DNA of 33,561 nt from positions 1 to 33,561 of the forward strand of contig JALOBP010000027.1 in NCBI GenBank assembly GCA_023228295.1, in the 5' to 3' direction. This document shows, one piece after another, positions 15,800 through 23,293 of this stretch; the stretch's first letter is position 1, and every line of letters begins with the position of its first letter. Both the position numbers and the translations under genes were made by a program. Source of the DNA: Methanoregula sp. GTDB lineage: Archaea > Halobacteriota > Methanomicrobia > Methanomicrobiales > Methanospirillaceae. The notes below the pieces were generated by a model that had not been told where the DNA came from, did no database searches, and saw only the letters and a program-made list of their open reading frames with translations.

Positions 15800-16053
15800 A
15801 GGTCAGGTCCAGCCAGATTCCTGCTTGTTGTTCTCTTCAAGGTGATCTCCCAGAGACCGGGCGAGAGCCGGCACGTATCTATCGTCATGCCCTCGCTTTT
15901 GGCGATCCGGGGGATGGACGTAGTTGCCGCGGGGATGGTATCGCAGGTAATGATCAATTCATCGGACGGCAATAAAGCCTTTGCTTTTTTCTGTACCGAG
16001 ACAAGGCAGTATGCGCCTACGGGGCCGGTGATATCGAGCCGTTTTGTTGTCAG
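15796..16053 (-). CDS. TusA/SirA-family sulfur carrier protein, probable CTG start
   Basis: Small sulfurtransferase of 85 residues. After the start it reads TTKRLDITGPVGAYCLVSV, with Cys16 at the usual persulfide-carrying position, followed by LLPSDELIITCD and the IPRIAKSEGM helix typical of TusA. It is expected to carry sulfur to the DsrE-like fusion protein encoded next. The start is set at CTG 16053 because a perfect GGAGGTG (16067-16061) lies 7 bases upstream and the resulting length fits the family. The only in-frame ATG (16146) adds 31 residues unlike TusA, has no ribosome-binding site and would bury this one. No GTG or TTG lies between. Confidence 0.72.
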   Translation of the reverse strand: MTTKRLDITGPVGAYCLVSVQKKAKALLPSDELIITCDTIPAATTSIPRIAKSEGMTIDTCRLSPGLWEITLKRTTSRNLAGPDL

Positions 16054-16060
16054 ATCCCTG

Positions 16061-16067
16061 CACCTCC
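16061..16067 (-). promoter_or_regulatory. Ribosome-binding site that selects the CTG start of the TusA-like gene
   Basis: GGAGGTG on the minus strand, 7 bases before CTG 16053. It is one of the strongest Shine-Dalgarno matches in the window and is the main argument for a non-standard start codon here. Confidence 0.6.
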
Positions 16068-16196
16068 ATGATCGAACGTGATTATTCCATCTGTTTTTCC
16101 GGATCTTTGCCGGAAGATGTGAAAAATCCTTGGCCGGCCCTTGCATATTCCAAAACAGGTATACCCAAAGAGCAAGTACACAGAATATGGATTACT

Positions 16197-16373
16197 ATGA
16201 GTGACGCGAAGATCAAAAAAGCACTGGAAGAAGCCGGTATCACTGACAAGATAACCTGCCCGCAGGCATTCGAGATAGCAGAGAAAGCAAAAGTCTCCCG
16301 TATGGCTGTTGGTGAGTACCTGACAAAGAACAAGATCAAGATCCGCAGCTGTCAGCTGGGCTGCTTCAAATGA
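16197..16373 (+). CDS. Small HTH-like protein with C-terminal Cys pair, upstream of moeA
   Basis: A 58-residue protein beginning MSDAKIKKALEEAGITDK. Residues 20-50 look like a helix-turn-helix (CPQAFEIAEKAKVSRMAVGEY) and the tail ends SCQLGCF, a C-x3-C pair, with another Cys near residue 21. I recall similar short proteins beside molybdopterin genes in archaea, but cannot name a family. Its stop overlaps the moeA start (ATGA), so the two are translationally coupled. No Shine-Dalgarno is seen; a TATA-like GGTATAC at 16159-16165 could give a very short leader. A metal- or sulfur-responsive regulator is a guess. Confidence 0.7.
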   Translation: MSDAKIKKALEEAGITDKITCPQAFEIAEKAKVSRMAVGEYLTKNKIKIRSCQLGCFK

Positions 16374-17578
16374 GAAGGTTCCTCAACGTTATTCCGGTTA
16401 CGGACGCCGTTGCAACGGTCATCCGGATCTCACCTGCAAAAGTAACGGAAACGGTACCACTGGAGTCAGCAACCGGCCGGATCCTTGCCGTTCCGGTCTC
16501 TGCCGATTCGGATGTCCCCGGGTTTGACCGTTCCGTTGTTGATGGGTACGCGGTACGGGCCGCCGATACCGCAGGAGCCGGCGATGCGGCCCCGGCCCTT
16601 CTCATGAACAAGGGACGGATCTCGATGGGCCGGCAGGAGCCCGGCTCCGCGATCAGCCCAAGCGAGTGTGCTTATATCCCGACCGGGGGTGTGCTGCCTG
16701 CGGGAGCCGATGCCGTCGTGATGGTGGAATACACTGATGAAGCTGCGGATACAATCCTGATCAAGAAATCCGTCTCGCATGGCGAGAATGTTCTCCTCCA
16801 TGACGAGGACTTCAAATCCGGTGAGATCGTTTTTCCCGCAGGACGGCGCATCACCCCGCAGGACGCCGGCGTGCTTGCAGCCTGCGGGTGTGCGAAAGTA
16901 CCGGTCGCCAGGAAGCCCGTCGTAGGGATCATATCGACCGGCAACGAGCTTGTGACGGTCAATACGGTCCCCGGTCCCGGGCAGGTGCGGGATGCAAATG
17001 CCCCAATGCTTGCCGCGTACCTGGCGGAATACGGATGTGTCCCCCGGATGTACGGGATCGTCCGCGACGAGCAGGAGGCATTCGAGGCCGTTCTTACAAA
17101 GGCCGTCCCTGAATGCGACGTTGTCATACTCTCCGGCGGGAGTTCCAAAGATGACCGGGACATGACCGCAGGCACCATTGCGACTATGGGCGAAGTTCTC
17201 GTTCACGGGATCGCGATCGCGCCGGGGAAACCGACGATCATTGGCCGGATATCCGGAAAACCGGTCTTCGGTCTTCCCGGTCACCCTGCATCGGCATTCG
17301 TCGTCCTCATCGCCATTGTATGCCCGCTCCTTGACCGGATGCTTGGCATCGATAAAACCCTGCAGCGGACCGTGCGGGCAACCCTTGCCATCAACATCCC
17401 CTCCCAGCGGGGAAGAGAGGAATATGTCCGCGTTCGGCTGGAAAACGGTGTGGCAACACCCCTCTTTGGGAAATCCGGACTCCTCAACACCCTTGTCCGG
17501 AGCAGCGGGCTCGTTCGTATTCCCGCAGGAGCAGAAGGGCTTGAGCAGGGGAGCGGTGTTGAAGTAATACTGTGGTGA
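16370..17578 (+). CDS. moeA: Molybdopterin molybdenumtransferase MoeA
   Basis: Inserts molybdate (or tungstate) into adenylylated molybdopterin, the last common step of the cofactor pathway. The 402 residues show the family hallmarks in order: VPGFDRSVVDGYA (49-61), TGGVLPAGADAVVMVE (105-120), STGNEL (189-194), the MPT-binding loop LSGGSSKDDRDMT (254-266) and GKPVFGLPGHPASAF (296-310), then the C-terminal beta domain (about 335-402). Length is normal. No fused MoaB- or PBP-like domain. It is coupled to the small Cys-HTH gene upstream and works downstream of the mod transporter encoded at 311-2864. Confidence 0.96.
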   Translation: MRRFLNVIPVTDAVATVIRISPAKVTETVPLESATGRILAVPVSADSDVPGFDRSVVDGYAVRAADTAGAGDAAPALLMNKGRISMGRQEPGSAISPSECAYIPTGGVLPAGADAVVMVEYTDEAADTILIKKSVSHGENVLLHDEDFKSGEIVFPAGRRITPQDAGVLAACGCAKVPVARKPVVGIISTGNELVTVNTVPGPGQVRDANAPMLAAYLAEYGCVPRMYGIVRDEQEAFEAVLTKAVPECDVVILSGGSSKDDRDMTAGTIATMGEVLVHGIAIAPGKPTIIGRISGKPVFGLPGHPASAFVVLIAIVCPLLDRMLGIDKTLQRTVRATLAINIPSQRGREEYVRVRLENGVATPLFGKSGLLNTLVRSSGLVRIPAGAEGLEQGSGVEVILW

Positions 17579-17613
17579 GCAGAGATGAGAGGGGTTGACA
17601 GCCCCTGTCTCTT

Positions 17614-17621
17614 AAAAAAAA
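17614..17621 (-). terminator. T-run terminator after the sulfite-reductase-like gene
   Basis: Eight A on the plus strand read as eight T on the minus strand, 22 bases past the stop at 17644. A short G4/C4 hairpin at 17590-17606 just beyond it may serve the convergent moeA transcript. Confidence 0.5.
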
Positions 17622-17643
17622 CGTCGTTTATCCCCGGAATGGA

Positions 17644-18552
17644 TCATACATCCAAACCCGGGCGACTCCTCTCGTCTGTGACCGGTTTTGCTTCAGGCAC
17701 CTTTTTCATGATATCTTCCCGGAACTTGTCGAAGTGGATATCATCAAGTTGTTCGGAGAGGAGCCGGCCGCTCCATGCACGTCGGTAAACCCAGTCCACG
17801 ATCTTATCGATTACGAACAGGACCTGTTCTTCGGTCTCAACGGTCAGAAGGCTCCTGCCAATCTTTGGGTGCCTCCCGCGCCGGCCTCCGACCGTTATGA
17901 GGAAATGGCGGTCTTCGGCCTTCACCAGGTCAAAATGGCACGATTGGACGCAGACCCCGCACTGGACGCACTTGTCATCATCCAGCACTGACAAGCCGTT
18001 TTTGATCTTGATTGCGCTTTCCTTACAGTAATATACACAGTTCCCGCAACCAGTACAGAGCCGCTCTTTTGTCCGGACCGGCCTGATCCTGCCGATGATC
18101 CCGATCTCGTTGAGCATCGGGCTCGTGCACGCATTCGGGCAACCAGATAGAGCAATCCGCATCTTAACCGGCATCTCTTTTCCAAAGAGTTTTGCATCGA
18201 TCTTTTTTGCAAGGCTGATGGTGTCGATATTGGCAAACTTGCACCGTGAAATCCCCGGACAGGCAATGATGTTGACGATCTCGTCTTTCTCAGAACCGAC
18301 CGGTGTCCCGTTTTTTTCAAGCCTTTTGGCAAGTTTTTTCAAGGCGTCCCCTTTGACATGCGGGATCTCCAGCGTCTGCCGGGTGGTGCTGTGGACTTCA
18401 CCGTTACCATAGGTCTTTGCAAGGGTCGCGATCCCCCGGATCTGGTCGACTGTAAATACCCCCGCCGGCGCCCGAAGTCGTACCGTGCAGTAATCTGCGT
18501 CCCGCTCGGTGATGACGCCACCTTTCATGTGAATACCCATTTCGGTTCGCAT
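17644..18552 (-). CDS. Small dissimilatory-sulfite-reductase-like protein (siroheme/4Fe-4S plus two ferredoxin clusters)
   Basis: A 302-residue redox protein. The N-terminal half is the nitrite/sulfite reductase ferredoxin-like half-domain (TTRQTLEIPHVKG), then the siroheme-4Fe-4S motif with Cys98, Cys104, Cys138 and Cys142 (ACPGISRC, SGCPNAC). Two 4Fe-4S ferredoxin motifs follow: Cys166/169/172/176 and Cys195/198/201/205. It corresponds to the short Dsr-like proteins of methanogens, whose substrate is unsettled (sulfite, nitrite or an assimilatory role). ATG 18552 is chosen: a TATA-like stretch at 18571-18586 would place initiation at the codon, giving a leaderless mRNA. The frame stays open to GTG 18669, directly after the upstream gene's stop, but those extra 39 residues look non-conserved. 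Confidence 0.85.
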   Translation of the reverse strand: MRTEMGIHMKGGVITERDADYCTVRLRAPAGVFTVDQIRGIATLAKTYGNGEVHSTTRQTLEIPHVKGDALKKLAKRLEKNGTPVGSEKDEIVNIIACPGISRCKFANIDTISLAKKIDAKLFGKEMPVKMRIALSGCPNACTSPMLNEIGIIGRIRPVRTKERLCTGCGNCVYYCKESAIKIKNGLSVLDDDKCVQCGVCVQSCHFDLVKAEDRHFLITVGGRRGRHPKIGRSLLTVETEEQVLFVIDKIVDWVYRRAWSGRLLSEQLDDIHFDKFREDIMKKVPEAKPVTDERSRPGLDV

Positions 18553-18669
18553 CGTATCAGTACAGTAGAATGATCGGATAATTAATGCTGGTGTTCCTGC
18601 ACATGAAAGATATCCCATGGCATGGGAAAAATCAATACAACCGGGCAGGCCGGTTCCGTCCGTGTTCAC

Positions 18670-21165
18670 TTACGGGGATTTATCTGTGTCAATCCCCGGT
18701 GGATTTCCGGTCGCGGGGTCGATGAGCATGTCCACCGATCCCCTCGGAACTGTGGTGGACCGTGAGGTGATCAGCGTGCCGTTGGAGTAGATTTCCACAA
18801 GGAGTTCATCATTCGTATACTCCTGCTTCTCAACCGACACCTGAACCAGCCCGTTGTTATTGTGCATGCTGATATATCTCTCACCGGGACCTGATACCGG
18901 CTGCAGGTATCCAGGGTTCCCTGCCTGTCCGGTATAATACGCGGTCGATACGATCCGCACCCCCACTCCTTCCAGCGGAACCGTTGCCTTGATGATTGCA
19001 GTCGTTGTTGTGGGGATCGTAGCCGTGACTGTTGTGGGAACGACCGTCACAGGCTCGTAATCCTGTGGCTGGATGCCCGGTTGAAGCAGGATCGCCGCAA
19101 TAACAACCAGCATGAGGCAGAGGACTACGCCACCCGCAATAAGCAGGGAACGGGCACGTGTCGGAACGGTTGACGCGGGTGGGATGGGACCCCCTGCCTG
19201 TGTGGTAATTTTTGGTTCTTTAGCCCCGCCCACGGGAGTCTGTTTCACCTCATCATTGGCAATATTCTGGATATCCCCCTCAAGAGGTTCCAGAATATCC
19301 GTCCGACTATCCAGTTGCTGAATATCTGGAATAGGTGGTTCGGGAATAGCGGGTTGCACATTGACATCGGGATGTTCCAGAATATCCGACTGACTATCCA
19401 GTTGCTGAAGATCTGGAATAGGTGATTCGGGAATAGCGGGTTGTACATTGACATCGGGATGTTCCAGAATATCCGTCCGACTATCCAGTTGCTGAATATC
19501 TGGAATAGGTGATTCGGGAATAGCGGGTTGTACATTGACATCGGGATGTTCCAGAATATCCGTCCGACTATCCAGTTGCTGAATATCTGGAATCGGTGAT
19601 TCGGGAATAGCGGGTTGCACATTGACATCGGGATGTTCCAGAATATCCGTCCGACTATCCAGTTGCTGAATATCTGGAATAGGTGGTTCGGGAATAGCGG
19701 GTTGCACATTGACATCGGGATGTTCCAGAATATCCGTCCGACTATCCAGTTGCTGAAGATCTGGAATAGGTGATTCGGGAATAACGGGTTGCACATTCAC
19801 ATCAAGAGGTTCCAGAATATCCGTCTGATTATCCTGCAGCTGAAGATCTGGAATAGGTGGTTCGGGAATAGCGGGTTGCACATTCACATCAAGAGGTTCC
19901 TGAATATCCGACTGACTATCCAGCTGCTGAAGATCTGGAATAGGTGGTTCGGGAATAGCGGGTTGCACATTCACATCAAGAGGTTCCAGAATATCCGACT
20001 GACTATCCAGTTGCTGAAGATCTGGAATAGGTGATTCGGGAATAGCGGGTGGCTCATCAACCTTGGTCGACTCGATCTGGATTTCCGGGATTTGCGATGA
20101 TATCCGTACCCCGCGTTCAATCTCTTCAAATGCCGACAGATGCTCCTGAATGTCCGGAGCGGATGGCGTTGCCTGCTCCTCAGTGCATTCTGTGACCGGG
20201 GAAACATCTGTTTTTTCCGGCAACAGGGATGTGCGCCGGATGGGAGGTGCATTCGACTTCCCATCCAACCCCGCAGGAATTCCGGAATCAGGCACCGTAG
20301 GCTGTTCCCGCTGGCTGGCCAGGGATCGCACTGCAGCCCGTATGGTCGCGGCAAGCGAGCCTGCAGGTTCCGTGACTTTTTGGGAAGGAGGCGGGGTTAC
20401 CAAGGGTGCCGGAACAGACACTTCATCAGGGGCGGTCTCATTACCCTCCTCCCTGGAATCGTGCATGACGGGTTCAGGAACCGGTTGCTCTTCCGGCTCC
20501 GCGGTCAATGCAGGAATATCAGAAAACCCGATTCCGTCCTCATCACCATTCCCTGAATCTTCCCCCGGTGGTGCAAATACCGATTCATCGCCGGTTTTTT
20601 CATGAGATTCATCCGTTATTTCATTTACCGGGAGAATTTCCGGCACTGCAGCAGGCTCCGGTTCATCCATTACAATGATTATGTCCCGTGGTGGAGGGGA
20701 TACCGGGAAGTTCTCCTTGCGCGGACGTATGGCCTCAGGGGCAAGCCAGTGCCTGACGGATGGCTGTATCCCCTTCCCATTGCTTACTGAAGCCGTCATA
20801 TCCTGGACGTGTTCCACCCGCCCGGAGATGGAGAGTTCGATGAGTTTTTGGACCCAGAGGTCGCGGTCATGTTTCCGGTTCTCGAGCGGCTCCTGTATAA
20901 AGATAATGATACGCGTTCCAGGATTTGTCTCATCCGGCAGCTGGAGCGTAAGGATGATGACAGGCTCACTTGTTGCAGCCTTGCCGCTACGGACCGACCG
21001 GATGGTTGCAAGGGGTATGATCCGTGGTTCGAAACGGGCGTTTGTACTGTCGATGAGGATCAGGTTACGTGTGGTGAGCATAGCCTCATAGATCTGATTG
21101 TCAAGACTAATCCGGTCCGTAGTCAGGACAAGAGATTCCCCGCTCTCCAGGTAGGGTCCGTGCAT
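18670..21165 (-). CDS. Single-pass membrane protein with PH/GRAM-like N terminus and nine 29-residue Pro-rich repeats
   Basis: An 831-residue protein from ATG 21165, chosen because GGGGAGATG (21179-21171) is 5 bases upstream. Residues 1-120 form a beta-rich domain (ESLVLTTDRISLDNQIYEAM, then LTTRNLILID) that looks like bacterial/archaeal PH or GRAM modules. An acidic Pro/Glu-rich linker leads to nine 29-residue repeats (373-633, PAIPEPPIPDLQQLDSQSDI type). A transmembrane helix lies at 674-694, then a Thr-rich stalk, then a beta-sandwich-like extracellular domain (about 725-831, GVGVRIVSTAYYTGQAGNPG). Both end domains match the shorter neighbour at 21275-22285. A rod-like spacer between membrane and cytoplasmic domain is inferred. 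Function unknown. Confidence 0.85.
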   Translation of the reverse strand: MHGPYLESGESLVLTTDRISLDNQIYEAMLTTRNLILIDSTNARFEPRIIPLATIRSVRSGKAATSEPVIILTLQLPDETNPGTRIIIFIQEPLENRKHDRDLWVQKLIELSISGRVEHVQDMTASVSNGKGIQPSVRHWLAPEAIRPRKENFPVSPPPRDIIIVMDEPEPAAVPEILPVNEITDESHEKTGDESVFAPPGEDSGNGDEDGIGFSDIPALTAEPEEQPVPEPVMHDSREEGNETAPDEVSVPAPLVTPPPSQKVTEPAGSLAATIRAAVRSLASQREQPTVPDSGIPAGLDGKSNAPPIRRTSLLPEKTDVSPVTECTEEQATPSAPDIQEHLSAFEEIERGVRISSQIPEIQIESTKVDEPPAIPESPIPDLQQLDSQSDILEPLDVNVQPAIPEPPIPDLQQLDSQSDIQEPLDVNVQPAIPEPPIPDLQLQDNQTDILEPLDVNVQPVIPESPIPDLQQLDSRTDILEHPDVNVQPAIPEPPIPDIQQLDSRTDILEHPDVNVQPAIPESPIPDIQQLDSRTDILEHPDVNVQPAIPESPIPDIQQLDSRTDILEHPDVNVQPAIPESPIPDLQQLDSQSDILEHPDVNVQPAIPEPPIPDIQQLDSRTDILEPLEGDIQNIANDEVKQTPVGGAKEPKITTQAGGPIPPASTVPTRARSLLIAGGVVLCLMLVVIAAILLQPGIQPQDYEPVTVVPTTVTATIPTTTTAIIKATVPLEGVGVRIVSTAYYTGQAGNPGYLQPVSGPGERYISMHNNNGLVQVSVEKQEYTNDELLVEIYSNGTLITSRSTTVPRGSVDMLIDPATGNPPGIDTDKSP
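19267..20049 (-). repeat. Nine tandem 87-bp in-frame coding repeats
   Basis: Nine consecutive units of 87 bp encode the 29-residue repeat, the last unit diverging at its end (LEPLEGDIQ). Units 4-8 share LEHPDVNVQ and differ by few bases, while units 1-3 share EPLDVNVQ. This is a sign of recent amplification and gene-conversion-like homogenisation. The period is a multiple of three, so copy-number change keeps the frame. It is not a CRISPR array: there are no spacers. Confidence 0.95.
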
Positions 21166-21238
21166 GGTATCATCTCCCCGTTCTTCTTTAGCTTCTGAGC
21201 TGTAGACCCAGATATGCTTTTTAGGTAAACCCTGCATT

Positions 21239-21247
21239 AAAAAAAAA
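21239..21247 (-). terminator. T-run terminator between the two paralogous membrane-protein genes
   Basis: Nine T on the minus strand, 28 bases past the stop of the gene at 21275. It separates transcription of the short paralog from the long one. Confidence 0.5.
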
Positions 21248-21274
21248 GAACAGGAAATGGAGGCAGCAGAGTGG

Positions 21275-22285
21275 TTAAAGATTTTGTAAGTTCACGTCAA
21301 GATCGAGCGTTCCCCCGGGCCTGGTGATAGTCGCGGTCTTCACCATCACACCCTCGTAATAGATCTCAACGGCCAATGGGTTGCCCGAGTTGTCCTGCTT
21401 GGTGATGGAGGCGGACATGATCTCATCCTTGGCTGGTACCTGGAAGAACTGGTCGCCACTACCCTTGATATCCCTGACGCGTCCCGATGGACCGGCAGTA
21501 CCGGAGTAAGTACCGTCGTATATCACCCGCACCCAGACACCCGTATGAGGAATGATGCTCTGGACCTGCGTAGGTGGTACTATTTCAGTTACTTCCGGGG
21601 TCGCGGGTGGTGTCTGTGTATCGGTCGGTGTTGGAACCTGCGTTGGAACCTGCGTTGGATCGGGTGTAACCTGGGGAATAGGCTGGGGGATGAATGATGG
21701 GGCATAGATGAACACCCCGGCAGCGATAAGAGCGATGATAATCAGAGCCGCAATTACAATCCCGATCATGCGGTTTTTTGATGCATTCGCAGCCCGGCTC
21801 CTCCGTTCTGAAAGAGATGATGTTTTAAAGTGCGTTCCGGCCGGGACAAACTCAGTCGGCTCTCCATCTGATGGCTCCTCCGGAATCGTGCCAGGGATCC
21901 ACGGGGGGGTCAGTTCCATGGCAACAATGCCGCCCTCCCTCTGCGCTATGATACTCAGTTCGCGGATCCGGGCAGCCCATTCGTCCCGTTCGGCAGTCCG
22001 TTCCGTTCTCATACTTTGGGGAAAGGCCATGCCGAGTGGCTGCCGCGTCCCGTCCGGTGTGACTACGGACAGTGTGAGGACCGGATCATTGTCCATGTTG
22101 TCACCAATGGTTACCGTTTCGACAGCTGTAAAGAGGATGTCCTGCGGAAGGATCCGGGGGTGGTTTTTATCCACGAGCATCAGGCGCTGGTTGGTGAGGA
22201 TTGCCTCAGCGGAGACCATGTTGATGACCAGATCGTGCGCTGAAAGAATAATCGATTCATTCGTGTTTAAATACGGGCTGCCCAT
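21275..22285 (-). CDS. Single-pass membrane protein, short paralog of the repeat protein
   Basis: A 336-residue protein with the same plan as its long neighbour: a PH/GRAM-like N-terminal domain (1-118, ESIILSAHDLVINMVSAEAI, then LTNQRLMLVD), a linker, a transmembrane helix at 173-195, a Pro/Thr stalk with repeated TQVPTQVPTP, and an extracellular beta domain (248-336, GVWVRVIYDGTYSGTAGPSG). It lacks the 29-residue repeats, so the plan is probably ancestral and the repeats were added in the neighbour. ATG 22285 gives the matching N terminus; ATG 22297 is also possible and neither has a clear ribosome-binding site. The partner and ligand are unknown. Confidence 0.82.
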   Translation of the reverse strand: MGSPYLNTNESIILSAHDLVINMVSAEAILTNQRLMLVDKNHPRILPQDILFTAVETVTIGDNMDNDPVLTLSVVTPDGTRQPLGMAFPQSMRTERTAERDEWAARIRELSIIAQREGGIVAMELTPPWIPGTIPEEPSDGEPTEFVPAGTHFKTSSLSERRSRAANASKNRMIGIVIAALIIIALIAAGVFIYAPSFIPQPIPQVTPDPTQVPTQVPTPTDTQTPPATPEVTEIVPPTQVQSIIPHTGVWVRVIYDGTYSGTAGPSGRVRDIKGSGDQFFQVPAKDEIMSASITKQDNSGNPLAVEIYYEGVMVKTATITRPGGTLDLDVNLQNL

Positions 22286-22593
22286 GAGAAACCACATTCT
22301 GTTATTTTTCTATTGCGTTCTTAACAGCAATATCCCTTATGGGTGTGTACTGACCGGAAAAGACCGGAATCCCGGTATTTTTCCCGTGCCAGCCGCGTAG
22401 ATTCTGGTCCGTACAGACAGGGGGCAGAGCGGACAGCCAATCCGGCAAATTGATCATCCGTTTATACCATACTATTTCCCCTGGAACGGTCTGAAGGGGA
22501 TCTTCTGATTTCTGTGAAACCGGATTAAACAGGGTACCTGGATTGACTGAAAAACGAGTCTTTTTACGAATGGGTAAAAAAAGTGACGGGATC
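22286..22593. other. Gene-free stretch between two minus-strand genes
   Basis: About 308 bases without a supportable gene. It holds the terminator of the UPF0114-type gene near 22576-22582 and presumably the promoter of the gene at 22285. I see no convincing repeat or RNA structure. Confidence 0.6.
22576..22582 (-). terminator. T-run terminator after the UPF0114-type gene
   Basis: Seven T on the minus strand, 11 bases past the stop at 22594. Confidence 0.45.
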
Positions 22594-23139
22594 TCACATC
22601 TTTAGTTTCTGGAGGTAGTAGACTCCAACGCAGATTACCGCGATTGAGACTGCCATGAAGAGCATGTCCATGGAGGTTGTTAACTTCATCGAGAGAACCC
22701 GCTGGAAGAAACTGACGATGAGGACCATGATGATGACCTTGATGATCTTGTTTTTAAGGTCATCGAGGTTAGAGATCTCAAGAAGGGTGTGGTAGGATTC
22801 CGAACTCCTTGCGATATCTATCTTGGAGATGGCGAGCTCGTAGATACCGAAACTGAAGATCAGGAGCACCATGCCGATAAGGTACAGGTCAACGCCGCCG
22901 ATGATGCCGCTGAGCAGGGTGGTATATTCGATCTCCATGGGAAAGAGGGAGATCGAGTGGGAGATGCTCACGAGAATCTCGACAGATCCGGAGATGAAGA
23001 GCAGCATGGCGCTGATCGTGCCGAAGATGACCGCGAGGAGGACGATGAGCCGGGAGCTCCAGAGTGCGGATTCGAATACCCGTTCGTACACGGGTTGCTC
23101 ATCGGCACTTTTTATCTTTTCATGGGTATGGGGTTCCAT
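22594..23139 (-). CDS. UPF0114/YqhA-family membrane protein
   Basis: Polytopic membrane protein of 181 residues. About four hydrophobic helices lie at 28-52, 75-103, 131-149 and 158-176. The stretch YLIGMVLLIFSFGIYELAIS (86-105), followed by a short charged loop and NLDDLKNKI, is the pattern of the UPF0114 (YqhA) family. Its function is not established. ATG 23139 is chosen over the longer open frame to 23379 because the extra residues would run into the divergent hisD gene and look random. A TATA-like stretch at 23161-23175 would give a leaderless transcript. It is not functionally linked to hisD as far as I can see. Confidence 0.85.
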   Translation of the reverse strand: MEPHTHEKIKSADEQPVYERVFESALWSSRLIVLLAVIFGTISAMLLFISGSVEILVSISHSISLFPMEIEYTTLLSGIIGGVDLYLIGMVLLIFSFGIYELAISKIDIARSSESYHTLLEISNLDDLKNKIIKVIIMVLIVSFFQRVLSMKLTTSMDMLFMAVSIAVICVGVYYLQKLKM

Positions 23140-23293
23140 TCTGGTATCAGGTACGTGCTTTGGAAATAAAAAGCGGTGCCCGGTGTTTTTTTCGGGCTGC
23201 GTATGCCAATAACTACGGGGATGAGTTGGTCCGCCGTCAGAATCGTATTCCAACGAAACCTTAACAATCTTTCCTGTCGAAGATATTCGCACT

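Noticed and set aside
18553..18669. Longer start (GTG 18669) for the sulfite-reductase-like gene
   Set aside because: The extra 39 residues look unlike the family, and a TATA-like stretch inside this region suits initiation at ATG 18552. It cannot be fully excluded.
19245..19796. A second long minus-strand frame rich in NPLFPNH and WNIPMS across the repeat block
   Set aside because: The 87-bp period keeps any stop-free frame open, so this is an artefact of the repeat. The frame encoding the Pro-rich repeats continues into real domains on both sides.
19267..20049. Possible CRISPR array
   Set aside because: Units are contiguous, lack spacers, are too long and are in frame within a protein gene.
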